This document shows positions 12,023-23,054 of a stretch of 64,000 nt of DNA, piece by piece. Location of the stretch: NCBI RefSeq assembly GCF_030253575.1, contig NC_080562.1, positions 42,571,852 through 42,635,851 on the forward strand, in the 5' to 3' direction. Under the pieces are notes generated by a model, which saw nothing but the letters and a program-made list of their open reading frames with translations, was not told the DNA's origin and ran no database searches. The translations under genes were made by a program, and so were the position numbers. This DNA comes from Rhododendron vialii (lineage: Eukaryota > Streptophyta > Magnoliopsida > Ericales > Ericaceae). Position 1 is the stretch's first letter, and each line of letters starts with the position of its first letter.

Positions 12023-12345
12023 AGGGGAGGTTAGTGGAATGCTGAACGTGGCCGTAAGTGATGCACGAGAAAAGTCGAGAAGGAGCCACGTAGCCCACAA
12101 AGTGCAAGACCTAAAATGACCATTATAGCCAACCGACCAAGAACAACAAACCAAAACAATAGAGGGGTATAATTGTCCAAATTGGACAAAAGTTGGCAAG
12201 CGAAAATCCCCCATAACTGCTGCTTATTATAGAGGAGTAGGATAGGAAATAAACAACCTGATGATTAGGCTAGCGCCACATACTTCAACGTGGTGTTTGC
12301 GAAAGTATGAACTGTAGAAAGTTAAATTTTGTTTGAGTGATAGCA

Positions 12346-12790
12346 AAGGTTTGCGGCCATATGCAACAGTTTGTGGCTAGGTCAATAGTTTGCAGTCAAT
12401 AGCAAAAGTTTGCGGCCATGTACAATAGTTTGCAGTAGGGGTGCGCATGGGTCGGGTTTGATCCCGAACCCGACCCGACCATTTCGAGTAACAAAATTTT
12501 AGGCCCGAAATCGAACCGAACAGATGGTAAGAACGGTCTGCGAGCCCGATTCTTTAGTTCGGGTCGGTTGACCCCCTCGGGTAAGGAACGCACCATTCTG
12601 AAAGTCAATTTTTTTTTTTGTTATAGAATCCAACCTGTACCTGACTGAAGCACCTGTTTGAAGCCGCCCGAGACCCTTCGGGTCGGGTCGGGTCGGGTTG
12701 CGGATTTTTTTTGCACACCCCTAGTTTGCAGCTATGTGTAAAAGTTTGCTGTCAAGAGTAATAGTTTGCGGCCAAGTGCAATAATTTGGC
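12346..12790. repeat. Minisatellite based on a 'gtttgcggccatgtgcaata' unit, interrupted
   Basis: Degenerate units of about 20-30 bp containing tttgcggcc or tttgcag are repeated on both sides of the MITE at 12436-12723, which has split the array. Confidence 0.7.
12436..12723. mobile_element. hAT-type MITE with 8-bp target duplication
   Basis: The ends are taggggtgcgca and tgcacacccctа-type complements (TIR TAGGGGTGYGCA). An exact 8-bp duplication gtttgcag flanks it at 12428-12435 and 12724-12731. The interior is rich in gggtcgggt / cgacccgac. The 8-bp TSD plus a TAGGGGTG end is typical of plant hAT MITEs. Confidence 0.85.
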
Positions 12791-13263
12791 CGGCCGATGC
12801 ACTGGATCACACAGTTTGAAAAGCACATAAATCTCTCTTTCCTGCAATTATTTTCTTGATTATTCTTTGTTCTTTATGGGTTTGTTGGTTTGGCCAATAA
12901 CTAAACAAAGGGATTCAAGGAAATTACTCATTCCGTCCCAATTTAATTGTCCTCGTTAATATTGGTGGGTTTCGCCACCTTGCAAACTTGCAGTGCGAGC
13001 CTTGTGGAAGTAACAAAGAAAAGAGTCCGTTCAATCAAGTAAGAAGGTAGATGTTTCGGTCGGGACTATAATCTTCGTTTAGATTTTCATTGCTGATTAG
13101 GCTACCTCTACACATTTTAAGGTTGTGTTTACAAAAGTATGAAAATCAGGTAGTAAAACTATTTGTGGATAGTGATTATAACAACCTCTGTGACCTCTTT
13201 TTTTCTTGTCAAAAAAGTATGATGAAACATAGCCGAAATGCTGTTTTATTTGTGAGCTGTTAA

Positions 13264-13753
13264 GAGCATCTACAATGTAATAATTAAAACTTATCACATC
13301 AACTTTTGATTATTCATTTAAAGGGTTGCTAAAGTTAGCAATGTGAAGTTCCATATTGTTACTTTCGATAAGCAAATTTAATAACAATGATAAAAAAGAC
13401 TTTACATTCTAATAAGCAAAGTTACAAGTCTTTTAGCAAATAACCAAATTCCCCCCATTTCATAACCAAACTTAACAACTTTTACTAATAACCAAACTCA
13501 AAACTCAATGACACCTCACATTGGAATCATCTCATCAAGACAAATAATTTGGTGTGGTTGGGTGCGTGATTAGAACTATTTTGCGATTCGAGAAATGTGC
13601 ATTGTGTATTGTGGATTTTTTTTTATTAGGGATGCAAAAATAACCAATGCGGAGGTAGAGGTTGTTAAATTTGATTATAGACTAAATAGATAATCAAATA
13701 CTGACGTGACATATTTTAGTTATTGATTTTGATTATTACCATTACGGATGCTC
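13264..13753. mobile_element. Tourist/Harbinger-like MITE
   Basis: The termini gagcatct and gatgctc are inverted, with TAA on the left and TTA on the right as a TWA-type target site. The interior matches the inverted copy at 49312-49759 (phrases such as ttgattat, aaccaaactc, ggtttggttattt). Confidence 0.75.
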
Positions 13754-14075
13754 TTACTTTATTTTTCTTTCTACGGAAGTGGAGTGTTACAACTTTTGGG
13801 GGAAGGGAAAACAGCAAATACTCCTACTATGAATGGCAAAATAAGCCATAAGGAGTACCATTAAGGCAAAGATACAAAACAACAAATTATTGTAGAAGAA
13901 GAAAGGGCTAGAAGGAAAAGGTTGCCAAATTGAAAATGCCGTAGTGGAGATGTCACGCCCCGCCCCGCCCCATGCACGGCGCCCTATGCAGGCCCAAGTC
14001 GGTGCTGCCGCGTGTCCACGACGATCCCATCCATCTTTATATAATATTGTCCGCTTTAAACGCCCAAAGTCCGTA

Positions 14076-14147
14076 GACTTCCCAGCATGGTCACCCATCC
14101 CTGGACTACCCTAGGATGAGCACGCTTAACTGTGAATTCCCTACGTT
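14076..14147 (-). other. 5S-rRNA-like domain in left Cassandra LTR
   Basis: On the minus strand this reads CAGTTAAGCGTGCT (A-box region of plant 5S RNA; plus-strand 14119-14132), then GGATGGGTGACC (C-box region; 14089-14100) and CTGGGAAGTC. Known Cassandra LTRs carry this domain with RNA polymerase III promoter motifs. It is not a functional 5S gene, because only the 3' two thirds resembles 5S RNA. Confidence 0.88.
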
Positions 14148-14489
14148 CTTTGGCCCGCCCTCACGGTTTTAAAAGGCCTTGTACAAGTAGGAATGATCAT
14201 TCCTTATAAATTGTGACCTGCCCCCCTCAATCGGCGAGTAGGCTGTCACAATCTACCGCCTTAGAGGTGTAACGTCCTCGTTACACAGTTCCCAGCAACT
14301 CTCCCCCGGGGTCCATGGCAGCAAAGCGCATCCTACTCACCACTTTGCCCAGGGTTGAGCTTTGATACCACCTGTCACGCCCCGTCCCGCGCACGGCGCC
14401 CTATGCGGGCCCGAGCCGGTGCGGCCACGTGCCCACGACGATCCCATCCATCTTTGTACAATATTGTCCTCTTTAGGCGCCCAAAGACC

Positions 14490-14561
14490 GTAGACTTCCC
14501 AGTAGGGTTACCTATCTCTGGACTACCCCAGGATAAGTACGCTTAACTGTGAAGTCCCTGC
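14490..14561 (-). other. 5S-rRNA-like domain in right Cassandra LTR
   Basis: The same domain as in the left LTR, but more diverged: minus-strand CAGTTAAGCGTACT and GAGATAGGTAACC replace the A- and C-region sequences, while CTGGGAAGTC is kept. The left copy is closer to plant 5S RNA. Confidence 0.85.
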
Positions 14562-15487
14562 GTTCTTGGCCCGCCCTCACGGCTTTAAAAGGCCTTGTAT
14601 AAGTAGAAAGGATCATTCCTTATAAATTATAACCTGCCCCCCCTCAGCCGGCGAGTAGGCTGTCACAGGAGAACCATAAAAAATACAAAAAAAAAAAAGA
14701 GTATTTATTTGTATTAGTGGAACATACAAAAAATCAAAATAGAAATCTTGTTTAGGATTGAGTGTGGGCACACGCCCCGAAAAATTTTTATTATGAAAAA
14801 CTTGGGTGCGGCCCTTTTTGGAAAAGCGCGGCGAAATGCTTCGATTCAGAGTCGCCACTCGGATTTTAGCGGTGAAATACCCAAGGAACCGAACTTGAAA
14901 CGTTTTGCTACGTTTGTTTGATTTTGAAAAGGCATAGACCGGTCCGTCGTTACCTTCAGTATCTGAGGTTCGGGAGCCAGGTTACGAGAGGGGAAGGGTT
15001 TTATTGCACCCCTCTCGCCCAATCCGGAGATCGGTCTCTACTCAGACATTTTATAAAACTTTTGCATTTTTCTCTCATTGATCATTTTTCAGCCAATTAG
15101 GGCGGGGGAACAGTTAATGGGGATTAAAACTGGGGAAAATTTCATGATAACACCTAACCTTTCACGAAAATCACACAGAGACACCTGACCTTAAAGAAAT
15201 ATCACATAAACACCTGACCTTTCAAAGAACTCATCAATTTAACCCCTACCGTCAACCTCCGTCAAAAATCAAACAGAACTGCTGACCTGGACTTGGAGGG
15301 ATACCCAAATACGTTTGGAGGGATCCCACATGGATTTGGAGGGAAATCTCATCTCCTGTTGTAAATTTAGGCGCCAAAATCCCTCCCCTCCTTATTTATG
15401 AGAGATTAGAGATCCTTTTTGAAGCATAAATTTGTTGCAGTATCACCATCTCTCCCAAATCTCTTCCCCTTTCATGGAAGCACAACC

Positions 15488-15884
15488 ATGGCATCCCTTG
15501 CATCCAGCAAAATCTCAAGCTCAAGCTCCTTGGAGGACAACCTATGCATTGAATGCGGCTCCAAACGTGTTGTTCGTACCTTTTGGATTGATGCAAATCC
15601 AGGGCGAAGGTTCAAGGGTTGCCCAAATGATATATATATATATATATATATTTTATCTAGAGCCTAAATGATGGATGCAAAGATTTTGCCAGATTTTTTA
15701 TGAATTGCTCAGGAGGTTAAACAATATGGAAGCAGAGCTTGAGGAGAAAAAGGAAAGAGAAAAAGCTCTTGGTTGCCCTATGTTTGTCATGGGTGATATT
15801 TGCCATTTGGAAAATGGTTTAATGTCCCATGTTTGGTCGAAAATTTCTGGTTGGAAACTGGTAGTAGTAGCGGTAGTGAACTAG
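15488..15884 (+). pseudogene. GRF-type zinc-finger ORF carried in the MULE, decayed
   Basis: From ATG 15488 the frame reads a serine-rich start, then CIECGSKRVVRTFWIDANPG and RRFKGCPN. This is the first half of a GRF zinc finger (CxCG...NPGRxFxxCP), as in plant At1g43920-like proteins. The second zinc half is replaced by a (TA)n run at 15630-15651, and the frame stops at about 15666. In another frame 15675-15884 resumes with ELLRRLNNMEAELEEKKERE, the coiled-coil C terminus usual for this family. The gene is thus broken by the microsatellite plus a frame change. GRF ORFs of this kind are often found inside plant MULEs; whether they help transposition is unknown. Confidence 0.6.
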
Positions 15885-16553
15885 AGGTGGTGTTTATGGG
15901 ATGTGGCAGTAGAGTAGTAGGATGTTTGAGATTGGTATAATCTCTTTTTGGTTTATGTAATGGTAATGTATGAAATGAAAGGGATTATGTTCCATGAATT
16001 GTGTTTTGGTGATGTGTAAAATGATGGAATTGGCAAATTCAATCAGCAAAAAAAAAAAAAAATGCAGCATAATGCCTCTACATTCTATTACAGTCCATTG
16101 CCAAAAAACTATAGTCCATTGCCAAAAACCTGGTGTTTGCAGTTTGCTCCCAATGTTCACAAAAAAGGCCTCAAATAGACCATGACACAACCATTACAAA
16201 TTGACCAAATCTAGCCAATACAATTCAGCATTGCAAATAGACCAAAACCAACCAAGTTATAAGTCTAAGTTCCAAATTCAATACTTATCCATTACAATTC
16301 AAATCCAGCCATTACAATTCAAAGTACTTAAACATTACTAAGGCATCCACCACTAAAACTTCATAAAAACTTCAGTTGCCTATTCAAAAAAACCACCAGT
16401 TCATTTAGTTGCACTAGCTGCACAAAAACTAATCCATCAGTACTTCAGTTGGCTTCACAAAAAGGTATCCACCAGCACTTCAATTGGCTTCACAAAAAGG
16501 TATCCACCAGCAATACACATTCACTTGGACATAACTATAGAACCACCTTCACT

Positions 16554-19500
16554 CTAATTTACCTTTCGAGCCTTTTTGACCTGCATAATGAAATCACATT
16601 AGCAAAAACATTTATTGAACAATAACTAGAGAATGCATTATTGAGAACTATTTCACTTACAACCAATTTAGGCCTCCTGGTATTCCCTTGTTTAGAAGTA
16701 GCATTCCTCTGTCCAGTTTGTCCATTGCACTGTCCAGAACTAGCATTCTTCTGTCCAACATTGGAATAGAAAAAATGACAACATTGGAGCATATTATACG
16801 ATTAAAACATACACTACAATAGGAATACAAAAAATAAATTTTCATAAATCAAACTCACCACAGTGCCACCACTTTGTACAATTTGTCCATTTCCTTGTGC
16901 ACCAGCCACTGAACCAACATTACTACCACTAGCCTGTTCAACATTGGAGCATATTATATGAGTAAAACATAGGATACAATAGGAATAAAGAAAATATTAA
17001 ACAATTACTGCAGCAATTTAAACTTACCACAGTTCCCCTAGTTTCTCCATTTTCTCCACTAGCTTGTGCAGACCTCTTACAACTCCTTCTATTATGGCCC
17101 ACGTTACCACATAGCCTACATGTCATCTTTATCCCTTTCCTCCCCAACTTGTTAGGCTCTGCAGGTTCTTCTGGCTCCCTCCTCCTCGCTTTCTTTGGCC
17201 TTCCAACCCTTTTCTTCACATCACGAGGTAAGAGTGTTGGGTTTTCAGTTGTTGGCCACAAATCCCTCCCATTAATGGGGTTGATGAGATTATTGTAAGT
17301 CCTCAAGTAAGTATCCACCTTGTAACACTCATGAACATAATAAAAAATGTCCATGTTCAAGAAACTCAGAGCTGCTATGGCATGAATGCATGGGATTCCA
17401 GAGATGTCCCACTTTCTACACCCACATGTTTTGTTTGTCAAGTGGACCTTGTACTGCATATTATTAGGCCCATAAACTTCAAATTGGCACTGCCCTGCCA
17501 CTTTGGTATCCACCCTTCAGAATTTGTTTTCAGCTTCTCCACTATTTTGAAAATCTTTGGACACACTGGCCACTTGCATCTCTTCATTGCATCCCTCTTC
17601 TTGACAATTGTTTCCATCAAAATTACCCTTATGGCCTCTAGCATACTAATTATAGGCTTGTCCCTGGCCAGTAAGATGCTTGAATTGAAACTCTCACATA
17701 GGTTATTCAAGAGGATGTCACACTTAGTGTATGTGCTGAAATGGGATCTACTCCAATTGATTGGGGGCCTCTTACATAACCAATCATATGCCATTTTGTC
17801 CATCTGGTGCATCTCTTCCATAGCATTATTGAACTGTGGAATTGTAGTTGCTCTAGCTGCCTTCCACAATATATCTTTGAGGGCCAAACCTTTGAACTCC
17901 AGCTTGAAATTATTGTACAAGTGCCTAACACAGAACCTATGAGGAGCATTTGGTAACAGATTCTGAACAGCCTCAATTAGACCTTTTTGCTTGTCACTCA
18001 TAATTGTAAAACTATGAGAATTTTGTATGTTAAGGTCTTCTATCAGTAGCTCAAGAAACCAGTTCCATGTCTTGTATTTTTCTTGTTCTACCACTGCATA
18101 TGCAAAGGGGTAAATGCAGTTGTTGGAATCAATGCCAACAGCTGTCAAGAGAATGCCACCTTGTGGCCCTTTCAAATGGCACCCATCCAATCCTATCAAT
18201 GGCCTACATCCCTCCAAGAACCCTTTCTTCAATGCACCCCAACAAATATTCAACCTCTTGAACTTTGCAAAATTCCCAAACCTAGTATTCAATTTCACTT
18301 TCATTTTAATTGTTGTTCCAGGATTTGAAGACCTTACCTCTTCCACATATCCCCACAGTTGCTGAAATTGCTCTTCAGCACTACCTTGAATCAACTCCAA
18401 AGCCATCTGCTTAGCCCTATAGACCTTTTGGATACTTACTTTCACAGTCCTTTCTTTTTCTATAGTTTCGGCCAGAGACTTGATTGGCCACGTAGGGTTA
18501 CTTCTAATCCTGTCACAATACTTGTCCAATATCCATTTGGTACTGACCCATGGTACATGGAAAGACCTAACGCAGTTATGCACTGCATCATACCTTTTCA
18601 CCCTATACACAGCATCACTAGGGACATAAGATGCATAGATGAGCCAATCATAACCGTCTTGGCATTTTGCCCTCACCTTTTCCCTATCATTTTTTAGGAA
18701 TTTAATCTTCTTTCCATGTAAAATTGAGTACTCTTTAACTGCATTTGCAATTAGGTCATGAGTCTTAAACTCCATCCCAACCTCGAACACAGGATTGTCC
18801 ATCTCAGTCTTCTCATTGAAAATTGTGTACTTTCTCTCTTGTTTTCTAGACCCTCCTTCTTCATCTGAGGAGTTATACCCACTATTGAGTTCATCAGAGG
18901 AATCATCAATACCACCTTCTATATCAGCCATTTCCTCTATTACTGCAGCATAATCAGCATCTATACTCAAAGTATTTTTCTTGTTCAACCCACCAAATTC
19001 TACATATTTGTCAACGTTTTGCTCAAACAGTTCATCATCATCAGTTAACCCATAATCACTATCATAAAAAACTTCATCTTCATCAGAGGTGTCTGAATCT
19101 AGGTCATACTCATCACTGTCACCCTCTTCATCCACTTGCACATCCACCATATCCTGAATTACTACATCCTGGACTTTGGTCTTGCCCTTACCTTTATTGC
19201 AGACATTAATGGGTTTGGACTGGGCCTTGGCATTTTTTGGGGTCCCCATGGTTTTGTCCTGTGGCATATACCTACTGGATATCCCTATGGATTTGGGCTG
19301 TGTCATGCCCTTATTGAGTGAGCCCATGGTTTTAGGAAAAGGGCCAGTCCATCTGGGCAGTGATATTCTAGAGTCTGAAACTTTAACCTCAGTCCTTTTG
19401 GGCTTATTAGGTCTGCCAACTTGACTCTCTTGGGCCCCCACATACAATTCCCCATACACTTTATCTTCTTTTTCTTCAACAGAAAAAACCTTCACCACCC

Positions 19501-19693
19501 TATCTTTATCAACCAATGAACGTAGCCCCATTGCATCTAAGTCTGTTTTTAGAATTCTTAAGCCACCACTAACCCAAGTGTAAAAGTTAATGGCTGAAAA
19601 CTTTGAACCAAATTCAAGTACCATATTGAAGAGTTCAATTAAAGAGAGTTCATCACTTTCACAATAATCAACATAGCCTACACTGCCCCCCAT
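16554..19693 (-). pseudogene. MuDR-like MULE transposase, one frameshift
   Basis: The main frame runs from ATG at 19693 to about 17515. Residues 1-60 form the plant MuDR N-terminal region, about 180-290 are acidic, and about 300-375 form the Mutator DNA-binding domain. A DDE catalytic domain follows with D503 (GLDGCHLKG), D566 (IMSDKQKG) and a candidate E667 (LCESFN). Near 17515 the frame shifts; the next frame (17513-17028) carries the SWIM finger (CGC...CIHA) and a CCHC knuckle CRLCGNVGHNRRSC. Three small C-terminal exons with clean GT-AG borders, all phase 0, follow at 16933-16859, 16750-16661 and 16580-16554, ending in TAG. The frameshift in a G run is the only obvious lesion. Confidence 0.85.
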
Positions 19694-22414
19694 ATATTTT
19701 GTCTCCCTTGTGTGCCCTAAAATACCCCCATAGTTGTGTTGTATTGTAAAGTGATCAGATGAAGAATCTGTGAAAAAAAATGAGAGAGAAAACCTATTAT
19801 ACTTAGTAGGTAGTATTAAATTACATGTAAGACTTTAACTACCAATATTAAACAAAGAAAAACCAAATGAATTGATTAAACAAAGGGAAATGATTCACCT
19901 GAAAAAAAAAAAAAGGGAAAAAGCCATAGTTGTAAAGAATTTTCGTGGACAAGTGTGTAAAGTGTCAAAAAAAGCTAAATGCAGGTGTACGACTTCAACA
20001 CAATATGGTCCTACTTCTGCCTTTTGGAAAAGGACAAGTCTATCATAAAGACAAAAGAAGAAGAGGATACCATATTGGAGGGATCCACCATTTTCACTCT
20101 CCCTCAAACACCACACCATTGTTGATTGAAGCCCAAACCAGGCCTCAAAACCCTTCGATTTTCACACTGAAAACACTATTTTCTGAAAGCCCTAAATCGC
20201 TCCTTCTCTCTCTCTCTCTCCAAGAACAATTTTTGTGTTCTACGTTTGAAGCCCTAATACTTTTTGCACACACGTGTTTTGTGCCATGTATGCACACACG
20301 TGTTCTCCACCTACCACAATAAAGCCACGTGTATTACATGTCAGCAGTTCCGTTTGATTTTTGACGGAGGTTGACGGTAGGGGTTAAATTGATGAGTTCT
20401 TTGAAAGGTCAGGTGTTTATGTGATATTTCTTTAAGGTCAGGTGTCTCTGTGTAATTTTTGTGAAAGGTCAGGTGCTATCATGAAATTTTCCCTTAAAAC
20501 TGTGATAAGTTGCAGTTATGTGACAAAAATGCTTATGGAGATGATTTGCTTGCAATGATGAATATAGATTGAGAACAAGCACTGAGAGCAGTCTGAATAA
20601 GTTGGAGTACGCTGCTCTGAAGGGATGTGAGCAGGTATCGCACCAGTATGCACCGGCCAGGCCACTGCGTACTAACACAACCTGCGCACGCCACCTCATC
20701 ACTGGCGTACTCCACTTACCATGAACTCACAGTCTTTGTTTGCAACCCTCTGGGCTCTGGAATGGACTAGTGCACACCCAGGACAAACCACGCAACTAAT
20801 ATCAGCATATATACAAATTACAGACAATAGGAATGGCTTGAAGCCATGAGAAGAAACAGAATACCCCATAAACAGTGTGAGGTCATGAAAAGAGGCCAAG
20901 ACTAAGCTAAATGCAAAGGCCAGCCACTGGATCCTGGCAACACTGCCGTACGCCAGTCTTAAGAGACCGTACGCCAATTTCACCGTTTGGTCAATGCTTG
21001 GCTTTGCATTATCCGAGTTCTGGAACATGACCAGAGAGATCCCAGGAGCCCTCCAAAGCAAATAAAAGCAAATATTGAATACTACACCTAAACAGTTCTA
21101 GGATACGGAAAGCTGTAAAACTGGTTGTTAGCATGCTAAGGTGATGACAGAAGTATAGGCAAGAAAAATGGATGACCAATGATCCCCACGCCAGTAGTGC
21201 ACATACTGCCATGACAGGAGTACGGCATGATGGTACTGGCGTGTGCCATCGTTCATCTCACACGATTGTTATATTTTACCAGTTTAAGGCTAGGACTAGT
21301 ATTGATTACTAGCCTGGACCTAACTGGTTTCCCTCAGGGTCCAGAACAAAAAACCACGCAAAGGTGATATACCTTTGGTTTTGAGGTTGATGGAGGATTT
21401 GAACCTTGAGCTTGGTGTTTTAGAGATAGATGAAGGGTGTATGGGTGTAGATGATGTGTGTATTGAGGTTTCTTGCTTGCTCTTTCAAGTGAGGGAAAAC
21501 GAGGAAGCAAGAGACAAAGGGGAAGAGGGAGAAAGTCTTAGAGCCTTCAATGTTGCTAACCCTTTGCATATAAATGCAAAGGGGGTATTTATAGGCCAGA
21601 GATGGACTGAAGGGAGGCTGTGATCAGTTGGGTTAAGGTTTGGTTAGGTTAGGAGAGAGCCTCCCATGCATTAAATGCATGGGACTTGGCTTGATGGAAG
21701 GTGTAGGAGAGAGGGGGAACGTCCATGCCGAGTGTAATCATCAGGGGGACTGTAGCCCACGTCAGGGTGGCACAAAAGTCTCGTCCATGTGGCTGAATAA
21801 AGTTGATTTGACTGGGCTTGACTAGCGTGCTCCATGTTTTGACCTGCGTGCGCTAGTGATAACTGAGTCAACGGTCGATGACCGACACGTGGCAGTTGAC
21901 TAGCGCGCGCCAAGAGAACACTGGCGTAAGCAAGTAGGGTTTTGCTGGGGGCCATCTGGCTCGAAGGGTTTGAGGATGGAATTCGAAAGGGTTTAAATGA
22001 AAGATGTCCAAAGCTCAAAGCTCAAGACCTGCCATCGACCTTGAAATGTTCTCGACCTTTAATCATCATTGGGGCAACAAAAGACCGTAAGCAAGCTGGT
22101 CTGGACAGTCCCAAAAATAGGGTGTTTACACTGAGTTACCTTAAAAATATAAGTTCTACAAAAGTATAAAAACCGATCACACTCTTGCATTGCGAAAAAA
22201 ATACTATACAAGACAAGTACTACCAAAGACGATCCCAACCCAGGAGATGTTTCTGGTAGTGAAAAATTTATAAATTTTTATTTGTGGTTGAGAAATTGTT
22301 AGGTGTTTTCCGATAGTGAATAAATTGTTGAGAAATATTAATTATGCCTTATTCTCTTTATAATTCAAAAAAAAAATTCAAAAAATTCTCCCTAGATTTC
22401 TCTTACTTCCAAAC

Positions 22415-22417
<3 letters not shown>

Positions 22418-22452
<35 letters not shown>
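22418..22452. repeat. (CT)n microsatellite
   Basis: A pure CT dinucleotide run between the solo LTR and copy 3. Confidence 0.95.
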
Positions 22453-22454
<2 letters not shown>

Positions 22455-22663
22455 TTCTGGTATTGAATAAGTTGTTGATGAGTTTTTAAGTAGAGTTACT
22501 ATAACAAAAAATATTTTTGTTGACAAATTTTTAGTTAGTGGAATCGAGATGATAAATACTGAAATATTTTTGTTAGTAAAATCGAAATGATAAAATGCGT
22601 TAAGTTTTTTTGTGATTTCTGTTAGTTGAACACCCCCAATATTTTGTAAAGAATGAGAGCTAT

Positions 22664-22665
22664 TC

Positions 22666-22695
<30 letters not shown>
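22664..22695. repeat. (GA)n microsatellite
   Basis: A pure GA run followed by an A-rich stretch, about 360 bp upstream of copy 3. Confidence 0.95.
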
Positions 22696-22700
<5 letters not shown>

Positions 22701-23054
22701 AAAAAAAGGAAAAAAAAAATCAGCAGCTTATTGTGCACGTCTCATAGGCGTCTCCTACTTTGGAAAAATAGGTGCACTCCTACGTTCAGTCAAATCATTC
22801 CAAAATCACCCTTTCAAATTCCTTAACTTCGAAGGAACCTTTCCATTTGCAAGCATCTAGTTTTAGTGGCACAACTGTTATTCTCACAAAACCTCAGGGC
22901 ACCTTTTGATAAAATCGAATCTATCGTTTCTCTACGGCTTCCCAACAACGATGGAGTAAACAGTCGCTTCTTCTCACTTTCCTTTCTCCCTTTCTCTCTC
23001 TTCAAACTTGATCAGAGCAGAGTCCTTCGAGTGAGAACAGAGAGAGAAACGTCC

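Larger units (their letters stand above)
13951..14667 (-). mobile_element. Cassandra-type TRIM retrotransposon (complete)
   Basis: Two LTRs, 13951-14250 (300 bp) and 14373-14667 (295 bp), flank a 122-bp interior. The LTRs run TG...CA and share TGTCAC/GTGACA ends. A perfect 5-bp target duplication ggaga occurs at 13946-13950 and 14668-14672. On the minus strand the LTR is followed by GG and TGGTATCAAAGCTC, a primer-binding site for initiator-Met tRNA, so the element points leftward. The interior is non-coding. Each LTR contains 5S-rRNA-like sequence, the defining feature of Cassandra elements. The two LTRs differ at many positions, so the insertion is not very recent. Confidence 0.92.
15133..20493. 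mobile_element. Complete Mutator-like element (MULE)
   Basis: Long terminal inverted repeats of 154 bp occupy 15133-15286 and 20340-20493 and match at all but a few positions; the ends are gggaaaatttcatgata. A perfect 9-bp target duplication ttaaaactg lies at 15124-15132 and 20494-20502, the size expected for Mutator. Inside are a minus-strand transposase gene and, near the left end, a plus-strand GRF zinc-finger ORF remnant. The convergent two-gene layout recalls maize MuDR, but the second protein is unrelated to MURB as far as I can see. 19694-20339 is the transposase leader and promoter region. Confidence 0.95.
14763..22130 (-). mobile_element. Probable solo LTR of a Gypsy-like element, split by the Mutator-like element
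   Basis: After removing the 5361-bp element and one 9-bp duplication, about 2.0 kb remains. On the minus strand it starts TGTAAACACCC (22130) and ends GTGTGCCCACA (14763), so it has TG...CA ends. The neighbouring 5-mers ttgag and ctgag could be a slightly decayed target duplication. On the minus strand a good TATA box (CTATAAATACCCC) lies near 21590. The left part contains cgattcagagtcgccactc, a phrase common in plant Gypsy-type elements. No internal domain is attached. The superfamily assignment is inference. Confidence 0.5.

Noticed and set aside
14076-14147. Genuine 5S rRNA gene
   Set aside because: Only part of 5S RNA is matched, it is repeated in both LTRs of one element, and there is no 5S spacer array.
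21375-21623. 82-codon plus-strand ORF with acidic composition
   Set aside because: It lies inside the probable solo LTR, antisense to its TATA box, and resembles no known protein.
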